A stretch of 64,000 bases of DNA from Candidatus Gastranaerophilales bacterium (GTDB lineage: Bacteria; Cyanobacteriota; Vampirovibrionia; Gastranaerophilales; Gastranaerophilaceae): the NCBI GenBank assembly GCA_944323935.1, contig CALUUJ010000001.1:62001-126000 (forward strand), read 5' to 3'. Below are positions 63,576-64,000 of this stretch, in pieces. The position numbers and the translations under genes are program-made. The notes beneath the pieces are model-generated. The model was given only the letters and a program-made list of their open reading frames with translations. It was not told where the DNA came from and made no database searches. Within the stretch, counting starts at the first letter, position 1; every line of letters begins with the position of its first letter.

Positions 63576-63842
63576 TTATGTTACATGGTGTCTATAGTCA
63601 GAAATTTCAAACTCAATTTCAAATAACAATAGTTTTAAAATTAATCCAAAGCCTATATGGTCAATATTCTTTAGTCTATAATTGGCATCAATACCAAATG
63701 AGAAAAATCCCCAATTCAAGTTGTTTTTATAAACTTGTATTAATACAGATACACCCTTGTATTCGGATAAACGATACTTTACAAACAGCGCAGAACAATC
63801 TTTATCATATTTTATTCGTAATTTTTTAGTTTTATTAAACAT
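63576..63842 (-). CDS. Hypothetical protein, 88 aa
   Basis: GAGG six bases before the ATG at 63842 supports translation on the minus strand. The protein alternates strands and turns (KLRIKYDKDCSALFVKYRLSEYKGVSVLIQVYKNN, then WGFFSFGIDANYRL) and ends in an Ile/Leu-rich segment. I do not recognise the family. Bases 63413-63575 between the XRE gene and this gene contain nothing identifiable. Confidence 0.55.
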   Translation of the reverse strand: MFNKTKKLRIKYDKDCSALFVKYRLSEYKGVSVLIQVYKNNLNWGFFSFGIDANYRLKNIDHIGFGLILKLLLFEIEFEISDYRHHVT

Positions 63843-63915
63843 GTAACCTCATTAACATTTTTTATTTATTATATCTTGCATTAATGTCAAAATATGACAT
63901 ATTAAATAATCAATT

Positions 63916-64000
63916 AAGTCTGTAGGTTGGGTTTGGCTGCTTTTTCCAAAATCTTTGATTTTGTGAAAAATGTCTGGTTTCCCATAATCCAACAAAAATG
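63916..64000 (+). repeat. Interspersed repeat, copy B (runs into window end)
   Basis: AAGTCTGTAGGTTGGGTTTG begins a segment matching copy A at 37 of 39 bases (63926-63964, opposite orientation) and copy C at 22 of 24. The rest, to the window end, holds GGTTTCCCATAATCCAAC. GTAGGTTGGGTTT is the kind of core seen in palindromic intergenic repeats of cyanobacteria. Confidence 0.85.

Noticed and set aside
1..64000. CRISPR array, tRNA or rRNA genes
   Set aside because: I looked for spaced direct repeats, T-loop GTTCAAAT/GTTCGAAT patterns and rRNA text and found none.

Overview
The window is AT-rich, densely coding bacterial chromosome with no rRNA, tRNA or CRISPR array that I could see. The best lineage marker is RNA polymerase: the beta-prime subunit is split into rpoC1 and rpoC2 directly after rpoB, and RpoC2 carries a roughly 650-residue insertion in its trigger loop. 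That arrangement is typical of Cyanobacteria and their non-photosynthetic sisters (Melainabacteria/Vampirovibrionia). No photosynthesis gene is present, the DNA is very AT-rich, and a HydF maturase suggests anaerobic hydrogen metabolism. I therefore infer a gut-type Gastranaerophilales-like organism. The Ski2-type helicase, SpoIID/LytB protein, SxtJ/carbamoyltransferase cluster and many TPR proteins fit this.

Layout. 1-13 kb: end of an oligopeptide ABC ATPase, a D-2-hydroxyacid dehydrogenase, LD-carboxypeptidase, dnaX, smpB with two small unknown genes, an XRE regulator, a Ski2-like helicase, aroF, a sugar nucleotidyltransferase, ffh. 13-25 kb: a sugar-type ABC permease pair, an EF-hand-like acidic protein, hydF, a spoIID-murJ-tsaC operon, two LysM-like proteins (one with long Thr/Pro tandem repeats), a MazG-like protein and a TPR-glycosyltransferase. 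25-38 kb: MFS transporter, purH, proC, rpmH-rnpA, a coiled-coil protein, pgi, a YtxH/DUF948/YtxH trio, fba, a DUF475 TerC-like protein, fabI, a membrane-anchored acidic protein, ndk-tgt. 38-43 kb: TPR, DUF5989, SxtJ and carbamoyltransferase genes, almost certainly one operon. 43-46 kb: a small HTH gene facing a 20-bp-phased repeat array, two unknown small genes, a 200-bp block of nested palindromes, and an orphan histidine kinase. 46-56 kb: rpoB-rpoC1-rpoC2. 56-60 kb: panD, an rRNA pseudouridine synthase, a PAP2 phosphatase, small secreted proteins and an M23 peptidase with a phage-type N-terminus.

60-64 kb is accessory DNA: a deletion derivative of an IS3-family element with both ends kept, interspersed repeats, and a compact module of a WYL regulator, a GIY-YIG nuclease-domain protein and an internally duplicated small protein, divergent from a short XRE regulator across a promoter region holding three copies of ACTAGAC. 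This module, the phased operator array at 43.3 kb and the palindromic block at 43.7-43.9 kb are the parts least explained by known gene families.

Housekeeping genes are assigned with high confidence from motifs. Lineage, operons, operators and the function of the accessory module are inference from one window read by eye, without any database search.
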